This document shows positions 19,938-32,618 of a stretch of DNA of 64,000 nucleotides, in pieces. The notes beneath the pieces are model-generated. The model worked only from the letters and a program-made list of their open reading frames with translations. It was not told the DNA's origin and did not search any database. Source of the stretch: Ascidia mentula (taxonomy: Eukaryota; Chordata; Ascidiacea; Phlebobranchia; Ascidiidae); NCBI GenBank assembly GCA_947561715.1, contig OX387200.1, forward strand, positions 18,726,501 through 18,790,500, in the 5' to 3' direction. The number at the start of each line of letters is the position of its first letter. The first letter of the stretch is position 1. Position numbers and translations under genes: made by a program.

Positions 19938-22161
19938 CTTTTCCTAAAAAAAAGATTTACTTATTTTGGAAAGTGTCAAAATATTGACATTTAATTGAAT
20001 GTTTTCTTTCATGCACTTATGTTTTTGCTAACGCTTAACTTTTTTGGTTTTACATTGAAGTAACAAATATGTGATGAAGGTATATCTGTAAATCTTTTGA
20101 TACCTTCCAAAACACAAAATTAGTCCATTAGAACATCAAATAAATTTGATTGTTGATATTGTACATTTCTAATCTATTATTTACTTTTTTTGTATATTTA
20201 TAAAAATTGTAGTTTGTGTAATTTATTTTACTTGTTATATATATTGAATTTTTGAGCCATTAAGTCAACAAAAAGTTGGAGATTACATCTCAAAAGGTGG
20301 TTTTAAGACACCTGGTCCCTCTGATTTTGTATATTTTAAGTTCATTTTTAGGCAAGTTCCTGTGTTTAGGGCCAAAATTTTGCTGCATTTTTGTGTGGCA
20401 ATGCAATATTTTGATGCAGGCTATGTTCAAATTATGTATTTTTCAAATCACGCTGCAAAGTGATTTATGTGATTGCATGCAAAATTTCTGACCAAACCTG
20501 TTTTTACCAAAATAAATTTCTTTTTAATATGTTGTTACATATTATTTTTAGTTTATCGAAAAGCACATCACAGCCCATTGAACAAATGCAGACAGTTCTT
20601 CGTTTAAATGGGTATTTTTGAATTACATTGAATGAAAAATGAGAAAATACATTAATATACTTTTGTTGACATATTTTAATCAAGGTAATAGGTATATAGC
20701 CTATACATTTCACTGGTGTTTTATTTTGATAATATCTCATAAAATGTTTATACAATGAGTGCAGAACTTGGTTCTTTTAAAACTTAACTTACATGGGGAA
20801 GCAAACACTTTCACTTGTCACATCAAGCAAAGAAAAACATCCTGTAATAGGAAATTTAGTTTCAGAAAAGAAGATATTTTATCTGGTTCTTTTTGTTTTT
20901 TTTTGTCACATGACTACTACTTCGGTTGGGGCTTTCCCTAAAACACTCCTGCTACAAATACAGCAAACCTCGCATCATAAAGAAACTGCTGTGCTTCATC
21001 ATAAAAAAATACATAAAATAAACATTCTCCAAAAATTACTCAATCCACATTAACATAAGCAAATAAAAACAAACGTAATTTTTAAGAACAGGACATCTAA
21101 CCTTGTTTTTAGTTTTGCTTGTTATGTCTCTTTCTTTGCTTATGAAAATTGCCAATTTCAAAAATTGCAGATGCTAAAATCGCTAAAAAACAGTGATTTC
21201 AAAAGTTTTAATTGTTTTTGCACAGCATACATAAAATTTAAAAAAAATACAAATTGACGTCGCCACGGCACAAACAAGTAGTAATTTTCTGAAATGGCCT
21301 GACCCAAATCGTTTGGAATATATGCGTTTCGACACATATAGGACAAAAGCATGTAGCAAAACAAATTTAGTTTTAATATCAGTGCGAAAAGCACAATACA
21401 AGAAATATTGTCTGTAATTTACTAAATTTTAGTAAGACCGCATAGAAATTTAACACAAGACACGTCGGTACGGTAGGGGCCGGGAAGTCAGCTGGAAATC
21501 GTAAAGTGACAATAATAATAAACATGAGTTTGATTCGTGTCATTCGTAATTTAAAGTTTACTTCATTGTTAACATCATGTGTAGGCGTAAAACGGTGTTT
21601 GTACAAACCTTTCGTTTGTAGCAGATCGTTGAGCTTTCATTGCTGTATGATTGGAATTGGAAACAAGATTTATAAAAAAAATTTACCGATAATCCGCGAA
21701 ATGGCTTAGTTATCTTCACGAGTTTTGTCAATTAGGATCCCTTTGATGTCGTTCTGGCAGCAAATAAAAGTATTTTATGTTTGTTAATGATATATTATAT
21801 GGTCATGATGGGCGTCTGACTTCAGAACATTTACAGTTTTGTTGATAACCATGCTATTAATTGTTATGATAACATTACCATATTTATCAAAATGTTTTAG
21901 GAGAACTTTATTGTATCTTCAGTGCAAAAAATTGTGTGGATAGCCTGGGGGTTAAAGGTTATAGGCTTTATTATATCTTAAATGCAGGCCAAGCCTATTT
22001 TGTTGAATCCCCCAGCTACAACAGGTATGCCATGCAATTTGTTGCACTGAGTTTGGCATGCTGTTTATTGCACAGATTTTGCAAACCAGATGTCCCTGGA
22101 AAATGTCAATCTCGAAATTTTAATCCTTTCTCCTAAATTTGTTTGTTTTTGTATTATTTTA
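19938..22161. other. Intergenic AT-rich region
   Basis: No gene is supported in these 2.2 kb. It contains the presumed 3' flank of the TIR pseudogene and, near 21935-22160, the upstream region of IER3IP1. Short open frames on both strands lack splice context and recognisable domains. Confidence 0.5.
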
Positions 22162-22176
22162 GCAAAGAACTTTGAA

Positions 22177-22425
22177 ATGGGGTTTTCGTTGTATTCTTTA
22201 ATTGAAGCAGCCCTACTGTTTGTGAACGCTGCAGCAATTCTCCATGAAGAAAGATTTTTGGCAAAGATTGGATGGGGCGCTGAGCATGGAACTGGGGGAT
22301 TTGGTGAAGATCCTGGAATGAAAACTCAACTGATCAACTTCATTCGCTCTGTTCGAACTGTCATGAGAGTCCCACTCATATTCATGAACTGCGTGACAAT
22401 ATTTTGCTTGTTGCTCTTCGGGTGA
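22177..22425 (+). CDS. IER3IP1: Immediate early response 3-interacting protein 1 (IER3IP1)
   Basis: Complete 82-aa single-exon coding region. It has an N-terminal membrane span (FSLYSLIEAALLFVNAAAIL), the conserved HEERFL block, the loop IGWG-x5-GGFGE-PG, the RSVRTVMRVPLI block and a C-terminal hydrophobic span ending LLLFG. Length and almost every landmark match vertebrate IER3IP1, a small ER/early-secretory membrane protein involved in ER-Golgi traffic and ER stress, mutated in human microcephaly with early diabetes. The start is the ATG at 22177, which gives the family length. An upstream in-frame ATG at 22090 would add 29 unrelated residues. TATTTTAG ends at 22161, 15 bases before the ATG: either a 5' UTR intron acceptor or a spliced-leader site. 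Confidence 0.96.
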   Translation: MGFSLYSLIEAALLFVNAAAILHEERFLAKIGWGAEHGTGGFGEDPGMKTQLINFIRSVRTVMRVPLIFMNCVTIFCLLLFG

Positions 22426-23963
22426 TACAGCAACACACAAGAATTTTAATATTTGTTTTGGATGTTTCTGCATAGATAAATTTAAAATGTTTGAGTGTGA
22501 AACTACGCAATAATGAGGTAACAACAAGAATTGATTTAAATTGCTTGCTATGTAACAGTAGAACTTCATGATGCACTATGTGTAAAAACAAGTTTAGTGA
22601 AAATTATTACTTCTCAATTGGGAGTTTTATGTTAAACGAAAAAAAGAAATGCTGAAGAAGTTATAAACAAAAGTTGTGCCGCTATGAAAAAATTTGTTGG
22701 GTTCAAAAATCTTTAAATTAATTTTTCTTTTTTTTTGATCCAAGTATAATCATACACCCACTTGTGAAAAGATTTTATTTGTAAACATTCCATATTTGTT
22801 GTCAGTGGCAACAAATGCTCAATATGCCAACAAACCTGCAATAATACAGAAATATCGGTTGTGAAGATCGGAATAAAACAATGATCCAAATTAACTGGGC
22901 GAATCAATTTTTCGGTGTAGCTTGAATTACAAAACGTAAAAACAACTTCATTTGATACATTCTGGTTAGTTAAAACACCACAGACACACCACGCTTCAAC
23001 TCTGTGGGTATATAAATAAATTGACAAGCTGTAACTATTGGTTTAGATGAGGTATCACAATCTGTGGGCAATACATCCTGGTGGAGAAACTGGTTTGTGT
23101 AATGTTACTGTAACCAACAAACTACACAACTAACCAATAGAAGGTCCTTAAAAACATAATGAAAACACATCACAGTGTAACGGATACAACAAAACATAAA
23201 AAGTCAAAAGCCAAGAATTATGTGCCATTGTAAAACCCCAAATATCAAAAAAAAATTTAACCTAACTTATGTTACATGGCTAGGTATTGCCTACGCCATG
23301 TGCAAGAAGTGTTAGTGACAATTACATGTATATTATTTTAGTAGGGTCGAGCAACCCAAAATGTACAGAAATGCAACATTGTATTGCCAGGATGTCACCA
23401 GCGTACAAACAACAGTTAAAACAAGAGAATATGAAAATGGTTAACATGCTTTGAACCCACAATTGCAGTTCACAACTTATACAAGAAAGTTTTAAAACTC
23501 ATCATCACCCACAAGTTATTTATGACTAGGTTGGCTTGGCAGTGACAAATGGTGATTGTACTTACTATATTGTAAAATGCTGTTTAAAGTGAACACAATC
23601 ATTTGAATTTTTATATCAAGCATTTCTTTTGATTATTGGGGTACGTAGCCCCATAGCATGTCCAGTAAAAAATATCCATAAATATTTCTGCAATACACCC
23701 ACCAGTTGGCAGTAAACTAGTGATGGCAGAAAATAAACTAGTCTTGGAGATTTTAGGCCAAAATTCTGTGCCACAGTTTGCAAAGCAGCACATGTGCAAC
23801 AAAATAAAACAATAGCATCTGGAAAAGAGAATTCGTAAACAACAGCTGCATTAAAGCAAACAAATTCTTCCAAAGTCTGTAAGCAGGAGAGTTTTTTGAT
23901 ACCATCTCCAGGGCCTTTTGCTTGCTCACATTGCACTGACACTTGAATTATGTAAAGGTTATA
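22426..23963. other. Intergenic region between IER3IP1 and the PPTC7 3' end
   Basis: Convergent gene ends lie on both sides. I see no coding exon. Open frames here (for example the minus frames near 22713-23027 and 23611-23942) have no domain and sit in presumed untranslated DNA. Confidence 0.5.
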
Positions 23964-26900
23964 TCAGTCAACCGTGACCATTGATAGCAAAACTGTAATG
24001 TCATCAGGTTTCCCACCTTCAGAAACAAAAGTAAGAGTTAGTCCAACTTGTGAATAGGTTTGTTACATGAAATTCCTGTTGCTGCCAGACATATTGCAAT
24101 TAAAAATGAACTGATTTTCTGGCATAAACCTACTGTATTCTTACGACGTTTCGTCTGCCATGCGGCGAATATACCTGCAGACGAAACGTCGTAAGAATAC
24201 AGTAGGTTTATGCCAGAAAATCAGTGCAGGTTTGTTACAATTTGCATGCATTTTAACTTTGAAGCAAATGGAACAAGTTCTTCAATTTGTCAGCAACATT
24301 CCAATTCAACTTGTCTTGATAGCTTTTAAGTATATAATGGTACCTATTATATTCATTCCACTTCTTCTGGCCTGTTTAGCAAAAGGTGAAAGATAGTCAG
24401 GGTCACATGAAAGGTATCTCGCATGTTCGGCTATGCTGCAGGCCGCTTCTTTAATGCTCTCATACTTGTTGTCCTTGGGGAAATTTAAGATCAATTTCAC
24501 ATATGCGTGGTTACAAAATTTTATGCATGCCATTCAACAGTCAAAAGTTTACCATAAACTTTCTGTTGATGTTTGTAATACTTCACTATACAAAATATGG
24601 CATATACAAACATTACATCGAAACAGTGGCCCTCAGTCTGCAGCTTATACACAAAAACATTACATGTTTACAAAACACAACGTGTAGTTATTTAATCCAC
24701 ATTAACATCAGTGCGATCACATTTGCATCCTTAAGGTAACCCTTTGAAATAATATTTAATACATGTCAGTATGACAGTATAAGATATGTAAGGTTGGTTG
24801 GTAATGCTTGGTTCTTAACTGCATGCTAATTATAGTTGATTCACCTTGAGCTGTGATAGTTCTTTAAGAATCAAGCTGTCAGGCATGTTGTCAAACAGGC
24901 CATCAGTGGCAGTTAATATTAGATCACCCAACTCAAGGTCAAATGTTGATGTGTCGGAATCCTCGGCCCTGGAAACAGAATGTTTTGATTCTCAATTAAT
25001 TTATTTTGAAAAACATTAATCGGACAAAGATAACAGAGAACAACGGACAGACATATTTAGTTGACTTAGTACCTAATGTTAGTCAATCGGAGGTATTTTT
25101 GTAAAGAAATATGGGCACTTGGTAAACGAAACATATAACTGTGTCCAATATAACTTGCACTACATAAGAGTATAACATGTACACAACAAAATGACAAAAA
25201 ACTTGCAACCTGGCAATGCGTAACCTAGAATCCCATCTCATTACCTGTCTTGGACCATTTCTCCCCTGCTTTCTTGTGGGGGGAGCGAGAGTTGGTAAGG
25301 TGTATTGAAGAAATGCTGTTGCTCAGTGGAGCGATGAACAACTTCCCCGTTGCGCACAACCATGAAGCCAGAATCCCCCAAGTTTGCCGTGTGCAGTGTC
25401 TGTTTGCTTTTATCCACGGCCACGATGCATGCTGTGCTGCTTCCTGTTGTTGTAAATATTATTGGTGAAAAGTTTAGGATCAGAGCTCTTTAGCTCCAAG
25501 TTAACACAATAACAATGATTGTTAGCCTTTCTTTTTTTTGAATTGTTTCTATCAACATTATAGAACATACATGCTAATAAAGTCGTTTACTAGTCAGTCT
25601 CCTACAAAAGCAGTTTACCAGCAAGCATTATAGGCATAGACCAGAGACGGACACAGCGAATTGAAGAAATTGTATTAAATACAACATTCTCAAAAATACA
25701 GCCTTGGCCAAAATGCCCACAGGCCACACCACATATCTCATTTTACACTATATCAGACTCTGTATTTTAGCACATATTATTCAACATTGTATAAATTATG
25801 GTAAATGGATGGAAACAGCCCCACTAATGTTCAACAAAGTATCTAATTATAGTTGACTGATATGGGTGAAAGAATATTAGCCAACAGCCACACCATCATG
25901 GCTTCATAGTGTGAATAGTTTTCAGTGTTTAAAACGTAGTCGCGTCAAGGAAGTTACATCATTATATGCCCTACACTCGTGTAAACAGACCAGTTTGAAA
26001 CGTCATTTCGAATAGTTTTGTGACACATGGTTAATGCCATCAGTTGTTTTTTTCAACCATGTCATTGCATTTTCTACTGACTAACAAGATATTCTGAATT
26101 TACTAAAATTTTAAATCAAATATTAAATACAATCAGAGTCTTATACCATTTTGTGCTTATTTTTAAGAGCTACCTCCAAAAAATTTTAATGTGCCTGTTT
26201 TATCTTCAGGGCTATCAGTTTTCAAGTCAATGAGACAGACTGTCAGTTGCATAGTTTTTAAAACCAGATAATTATAGAACACCCCCACTCCCAGGATGGC
26301 CAAATCTAGCAATAAAGATTTTCAACTGTTTTAAAATAGGAAATAATTTTCAATAGTCCCCTGCTGTTTCATCACAACGGTAACATTTATTTTTGCTCTA
26401 GATGGATGGGTATATATTGCCTTAATATTTAAATTGTCCCCTACCAACAAGAGGTTTCTTGTCCTCTAACAATTCCTGATATCCAGATGCTAGAAGCTCT
26501 GTGGGTTGGTTAGGCACAAACCTTCCTGTTTTAACCAACATCTCACAAGCATCCATAAGCTTTTTGGAGAAAAGTGAGGGATCAACACCATACGCTCTCC
26601 AACCACCAACACCGTCAGCCACTCCTACATAACAAGCAACACAGTTTTTAAAGGTTCTTTTGATTCTTGGATAAAAGCTTCCCCAGCAAGAGTTAAGGAG
26701 CAAATACAGTAGAATCAAAAATGTACTAACTTTTACTGATTAAACATTCAGTCGATCATTCCTAATGTTCTATGCATGGGCGTATCCAGGGGGATCGGAG
26801 GGGTCCGGACCCCCCGCTTTTGTGAAATATTTTGGTCTGTTTTTATGACTAAACAAACGCCACTGTATTTTTTATTAATTTCAAAATCTGCTTGAAAACC

Positions 26901-28132
26901 AGAAATTTTCTTTAACGTTGACCTAAAAACCGCATCGTGCTTGCATTCGCCATTGTTTCCAAACAGGGAGCATTGTTACCGAACACTTGGCAATGTTACC
27001 ACACATGTTGCATTGTTACAAAACAAATGTCATTTTTCGTCAGTCCACGGACGAAACGTCATTTTTCAGTGGTCATGTTGTAATGACAAGCGGTTTACTT
27101 GCGTGAAAGTCAATTAGTTTAGTTGTTAAACATGTTGCCAATATTACGCATGTTGAAAACATCTGTTAGCACTCACATAGGTGCAAAGAGGAATATAAGG
27201 CTACTGCTTAGAAAATAGTTTTAATTTGTTTGTTTTCTTGATAACGTAAGCCCACATTTGCTCCCTTTTGGTTACAAATATATTCACGGCGCAAGCACTA
27301 CGACAAAAACTTGCATTGAGTGTTCCATAGCGTTATGCGATTGTGCATAGCAGGAAGCCACCGTTTATGTGCGATTCTCGACCACAATTAACCTTAGTTT
27401 ACACCTGAAAATCGGGGAATTTTTCCCAAAAAATTTGGACCATCCTCTTTAAAAATTCCCGGATACGCCTATGGTTCTATGTCATCCTTATTTACCCAAA
27501 ACTACATGTAAAGCAATATATATATACTTCCTTCTGTTTTTTTATCTTAACAAACATGCATTTAATCTCCCTATAACTTTTAAATCAATGAAACTCTCAT
27601 GGGGTAAATATAAATAATCAAACATCCAATAGCTTCACATTTCACAGAAAGTTTATTTACCCCAAACTTCCGCTGCTTTGTGATATGATGTGAAACACGC
27701 ATCATCACCAAATATTCTCTTGTCAAGAGGCGGTACCGCCATTGGAGGAATCCGTGAGGAATTTTTCACTGGGGAGTCAAATTTTGAAAATCCACATACA
27801 GCTGATACTATGCGGCATGGCAGAGGTTGTGAAGTAGCTGTCAAAAAAAAACTGATTATATTTGCAGGAGCAGGTTATTGTTCAAAAATGTTTATACCAG
27901 ATTTTATAAAACAAATTAACTATCTCAACAGTGTATTTGAATTCAAAAGCATTTTCTCCTTTTTATAACCTATACAACAAAGCATACCTGTCGCTGGTGC
28001 TGATTGAGCATCTCTTTGTAATGCTCTGCGGGGAAACACAGACACAATAGGAATATGTTCAAGGTCACCAGGGCAGACAGAGTTTACAAGTGCTCGTGCA
28101 ACAACACGCCCATAGTTCATCACAGAAAACAT
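23964..28132 (-). CDS. PPTC7: Protein phosphatase PPTC7, mitochondrial PP2C-type
   Basis: Seven coding exons in transcription order: 28132-27988, 27807-27661, 26624-26445, 25443-25245, 24968-24845, 24473-24344, 24016-23964. All have GT-AG borders and phases that join into 325 aa. The start [14 protein letters not shown] is typical of the family. Metal-binding PP2C motifs are present: [16 protein letters not shown] (about 98-107), [21 protein letters not shown], and the end [12 protein letters not shown]. Vertebrate PPTC7 is a mitochondrial Mn/Mg-dependent Ser/Thr phosphatase that acts on coenzyme Q biosynthesis (COQ7) and mitophagy receptors. Length is close to the vertebrate protein. Two MITEs lie in its introns (26775-27473 and 24110-24225). 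The lipase gene starts about 960 bases away on the other strand, so they may share a promoter region. Confidence 0.95.
24110..24225. mobile_element. Fold-back MITE with perfect 48-nt arms in PPTC7 last intron
   Basis: Arms 24110-24157 and 24178-24225 are reverse complements at all 48 positions around a 20-nt loop. The flank GCTGCCAGACATATTGCAATTAAAAA before it and part of the arm (CTGGCATAAAC-TACTGTATT) recur at 60590-60712, defining one family. It lies between PPTC7 exons 6 and 7, so the unspliced transcript would form a long hairpin. Confidence 0.85.
26775..27473 (+). mobile_element. hAT-like MITE, complete, in a PPTC7 intron
   Basis: Inverted ends CATGGGCGTATCC / GGATACGCCTATG, with GTTCTATG duplicated exactly at 26767-26774 and 27474-27481. 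It is 699 bp long with no transposase frame. It is the best-preserved member of a family with relatives at 1272-2136 and 2738-3238. It contains several copies of a short NTTGTTACC-type motif near 26955-27020. Confidence 0.92.
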
Positions 28133-29093
28133 CCTACATAAAAAAACAGGGGGCTGCAAGGTCGAAAGAAACCGACCAAGCTTATACTGGATATGTACAG
28201 ACATCAACCCCTCAGCCCTAAAGATGCATGTCTGCAAGTTGGAAACAATTTCTATTAAGTGGGCTTTCGTTGGCTTCTTCTATAGGCCTACAGTGGTAAT
28301 AACACTCCTAGAAAAAGCACATCACCTTTCAAACCTTGACTGTAACACTACGATAAGAATAAAACACCAATAAAAGAAAACAGAACATTGACTCTTGAAT
28401 CACAATTTTAAACACAAGCAGCCAAAAAAGCTAACATATATTGACAAATAACCCATTAAGCTCTTTTTTTATCGTCAATTGCATGATGAATGATCAGCAA
28501 ACAACACAAGTTTAACCCAAAAACATTTGTCTGGGCTCGGACTGCATATCGGCAGTTATATACAACATCATTTACTTTTACTTAGTTCGTTAGCATGTTC
28601 TTTCCACAAAGCAAAACAACTCAACTCACACAAAGCTAGATTCGTGATTTTTATTTGAGGTCACCTTCAGACGTGCCATAGACATCACATACCAATAGCT
28701 CGGCGACCTTTCAGCACGCGGATTTTTACTGCAGTGCAAAGAACGCTTTACGAGCATTTGGCTGGTTAATGTGTCTGAGTGCATTTAATATTCAACATTA
28801 TAATTGTAAATCTATTCAAAAATGATTTTCTACAAGCTAACTAAACAACTGTTTGTCACGGCCATCGAAAGCGGCATTGCCTAGAACCAAGGCCTTCGCA
28901 TAACATTTGCAAAGCTTTCTTCGCCGCTGCATTTAACCCGACAAAACGGCTTGTTTCCCCAGGGACTTGACACAGAATTTAAAAACAGGACACTCGTATT
29001 TGTTGTTTGCCCAGTGCAAAGGTTTCTTTGTCGAGATTTTGTGATTGAAACCGTGAATTGTGACGTTTGGGACTTTACCAACGCAAGATCGGG
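28133..29093. promoter_or_regulatory. Divergent intergenic region between PPTC7 and the lipase gene
   Basis: 960 bases separate two start codons on opposite strands. It must hold both 5' untranslated regions and promoters. No TATA box or initiator could be fixed by eye. The 5' end of the lipase side includes an AT-poor segment near 28880-29080. Confidence 0.4.
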
Positions 29094-31341
29094 ATGAAGA
29101 TTGTAGCATTTTCTGTGCTTGTAGCTGTGATAAGCATAAACTGCAACCGATATACGAATGCGGCTTCAGTGCGCCAACGTAAAGGTAAGATTTAATGCTT
29201 CAAAATAATGCATTGTGAATATCGTTATTTTACGGCAACCACTGAAGAAAAACCATCCAATGTAGGTCCACCTGTAATTATTATACCTGGAACTGGTGCA
29301 AGCATAATTGATGCTAAAATTAATCGCTTATCAGACGATGGAAGTGGCTGTCCTCAATGAAGAAATTGGTTCAGAGCCTGGTTAAACGTTAGGGTAACAG
29401 TTTGAATATTTTTTCAAATAATTTTAAATCTGCTTGTCCGGACCTGTGTTGGCATTGGAAATAAGTTATTCTTTCCAATTGCGTTTGTCGCGGTAACAAT
29501 TTCAATTAGGCAATTTTAAACATTTTGTTGCCAAAAAATATCTTGGGAAACGATCTCAGATAACAACCGCTAACAATTAAGATTGGTTTATTTTATTGAG
29601 AAACGTAAGATTCGTTTATTTGATATCAGTGCCTGATTTCTTTATTTTAGGAAATGCTGCCAACGCGACTTCCGTGCTTAATTAACGACCTTCGTTTGGT
29701 TTTTGATCCTGATACCAATGTCAGTAGCACGCCGCCTGGTGTTAAAACGCGAGTTTTTGGGTTTGGAACATCGGAATCAGTGGAGTATATGGACCACAGT
29801 TGGCTGGCGTACTTTTTATTCAATATTGGCGCCAACGCAGCGGCCTTGGTAAAACGTAAGTGCCTTGTTGTTTGGCAAACCAAATATGTCACTTATACAA
29901 ACTGCAAATTCCGGTGGGATATCAACCGTCCTGGCAAACTCGTGTGCCCCTTGTGGTTTTTCCCTCCCTTGTGGTCATAACCGATCATGCCTGTTATGCC
30001 TGCTGGTCGCTAAATCATTGCTGGGATGTTTTTTACGAAAGAAATCTGCTAAAACCTTTTTGGTAAACTAATGTCTCAGATTTCAACCAATTCCGTTTGA
30101 TTACACAATCTTTGGACTTTCCAATCACTTTTTGGCCGAAAAATGTCTTTGCATAAAGGCTAGCACGTTATACTCTTCAGGCTTACTCCATTACGGATAT
30201 GAACGTGACGTTTCTATACGTGGGGCACCGTACGACTTCAGATATACCATGGGATCGGATGAATGCTACTTTAAAAAGTAAACATTTGTTTCGGATGCCA
30301 GAGAATGTTTATCGAAATTAAGATGAACAAATTGTTTCAGGTTGAAGTGTCTTGTTGAGGAAACCTATCGCAAAAACGGAAACAGTCCTGTTTCCCTGAT
30401 TTCTCACAGCATGGGGGGTCTTTACTCTGTCTGGTTTCTTAACCAACAAACACAAGCATGGAAGGTGCAGTAAAGTTGTAATCATGCACTGTTCTTTATT
30501 GATCTCTGTTAGATATTATTCAAAGAACGACTTTTGCTGGAATGTTTAAGTAACTTGCAAACCCAGTGCCTTATGGTTTCATTTAGGACAAGTTTATTGA
30601 CTCTTTCATCGGGGTATCTACACCTTGGGGTGGTTCGATTGCATCACTTCTGTCTGTGACGTCAGGGTACAACTTGCACGTCAAATTTGTTGATCCGCTT
30701 GTGGCCAGAAGAGGTCAAATAACTTTCGAGTCAAGTGAGCGTTGTTGTGCGATTTTCGAACTGAAATGTACTCATATAAATCAAGTTTATAGAAAATGAT
30801 AATTGCTAGTATACTTGGTTACCCAACTACTTTTACGACGTACTCATTAACATCATTGGAATATTAAATATTCATTTGATTGTTTTAACCAGGCTACCTC
30901 ATGTTGCCCAGTCCGTTAATTTGGACCAAACCGTTGGTTTATACCAACGACCGAAACTTCACAGTGCGTCCCGATGACCTCACAGAAATGTTCGATGCTC
31001 TTGGGGGAAATTCACAGCTATACCGGCAAGTACTCGAACAAAATAACTTAACCAGGAACACAGTGATGCCAGAGCACCCAGGGGTGCCCACTTTCTGTCT
31101 GCACGGGTCCGGCGTGTCAACAGAGAATGAATTGCATTACGAGGGAAGAAACTTCGCCGAGCACCAGCCCAGAGTTGCGTACACATACGGCGACGGAACT
31201 GTGAGTCGTGAAAGCTTGATGGCTTGTTCCGAATGGCAAGAAAACAATGTTCGTGTTGAAAAACCAGGAATTTCACACGGCGGTATGTGGCTGAGTGAGA
31301 CAGGCGTCGATGAAATCATCAAGGCCTTGTTTCGAGAATGA
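29094..31341 (+). CDS. PLA2G15: PLA2G15/LCAT-family phospholipase, with one in-frame TGA
   Basis: Seven exons join in phase: 29094-29184, 29266-29393, 29651-29855, 30181-30277, 30341-30464, 30587-30734, 30893-31341 (414 codons; human lysosomal PLA2G15 is about the same length). It has an N-terminal signal peptide (MKIVAFSVLVAVISINC). The nucleophile elbow is SHSMGG (Ser at codon 197), preceded by IRGAPYDFR and followed by TPWGGS. Asp is in YGDGTV (about 365) and His in ISHGGMW (about 393), the complete LCAT-type triad. The family hydrolyses or transfers glycerophospholipid acyl chains in the lysosome or extracellular space. At 29358-29360, in an otherwise well-conserved exon (GCPQ-stop-RNWFRAWLNV), a TGA interrupts the frame. 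A single C-to-T change from CGA would explain it. AATAAA at 31419-31424 is a likely poly(A) signal. Confidence 0.85.
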
Positions 31342-31819
31342 CAACTGCTTGCCAACCAATGAACTAAAAAGTTTTGATCCTTGCATGTCAACTATTGTAG
31401 CATGACGACTGTTTCTTAAATAAATACATCATTGCAGAGAACATGTTTTGATGCACTGTTAAACCCCAGTTTGGATATTTGGTTAAACAAAGATATCACG
31501 ATTACATGAGATGTGGCTCAGGTTTTTTTTTCATTTTGGCGCCTTGCGTCATAAATCGTACCTTCAGAGACATTTCAAAGTAATAGGCGCGAAAAAGGCG
31601 AAAGAGTAAACAAGTTAAAAAGTTGTTTGTACATAAGCTACTGAAATGCAGTATCTAAATCTCCAGGTTGCGGGTTTACAGCGAACTCTTAACTGTTCTT
31701 GCTTAGGGTTACTATGTCATTCATTAAACATAACTTTTAATGAGGTTTCTGGAGTTTGCTTTTGTCAAATGCTAAATAACTTACAGAAGACTGGATTATC
31801 AACCAAAACATATTGTCAA

Positions 31820-32090
31820 TCACCAAAGATGCTGAGTTGCAACAACCCAGAGATGCACAAATGCCCACACTGTGGAAAAATCTTCATTAATATTGCCCAA
31901 TGCATTCAGTGCCAAAGAAAATTTACCAATGCAACTGAAGCCATTTTCTTGTGTAACTTACAAGAGGTCTTTTGCGAAAAAAAGTAAGCTATCGCCTCAT
32001 ATAATAAGTCATATCAAATTAAGAGAAAAATGCAAGTTCTCCGACAAGAAGTTAAGAGCAACCATGGCAGCATCAAACTTCAAGTGAAGC
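31820..32090 (+). pseudogene. Frameshifted C2H2 zinc-finger fragment
   Basis: One frame reads HKCPHCGKIF followed by a degenerate continuation with Cys pairs. About 70 bases on, a different frame reads KPFSCVTYKRSFAKKSKL-x4-ISHIKLREKCKF, again the F-x5-L-x2-H spacing and linker of C2H2 fingers, with several Cys/His lost. The two parts need a frame change to join and no splice sites separate them. It looks like a decayed piece of a multi-finger gene. Active source not seen in the window. Confidence 0.55.
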
Positions 32091-32618
32091 ATTCATAAAC
32101 ATTACTTGAATAAACATTATTTTGTTTTTTTCTTCGATGTAAACTATCGGCGTTCGAGAAACCGAGTGCGTTCAAAACAAAACGATATTTAATTGTCAGT
32201 TTTGAAGTTTGCTTTACTACAGCATTTATTGCGATTTCTTACAAGGGACCAGCTACCATTCAATTTATGACTAAGCCCCAACCTATTTCCTTTTAGGGCC
32301 GACGTGGGAGGCCAAGGCATCCATATTCATACCAGTTTTTCCTTTTTTATTTATGTGAAACAACGTTAGTCACACATTTTATTTCTTTTGCGAAAATACT
32401 ATGTACACAAATAATTGGCCAGCAAATGAAAATAATACAAGACGACTGCATGGAATTCCGAGAAACTTATTTGTGTTTCTGGAACAAATTAGTAAACGGA
32501 CTTGGAGTTCGGGGCACTTCATCATAAGAAAATTCTCAGGTGCAGTTTTTCTACAAAGAGAAGTGCAACTTCTCGGAACCAACAACCTCTGTCATAAGTC
32601 ATTCATCAAAGTCCTTCT

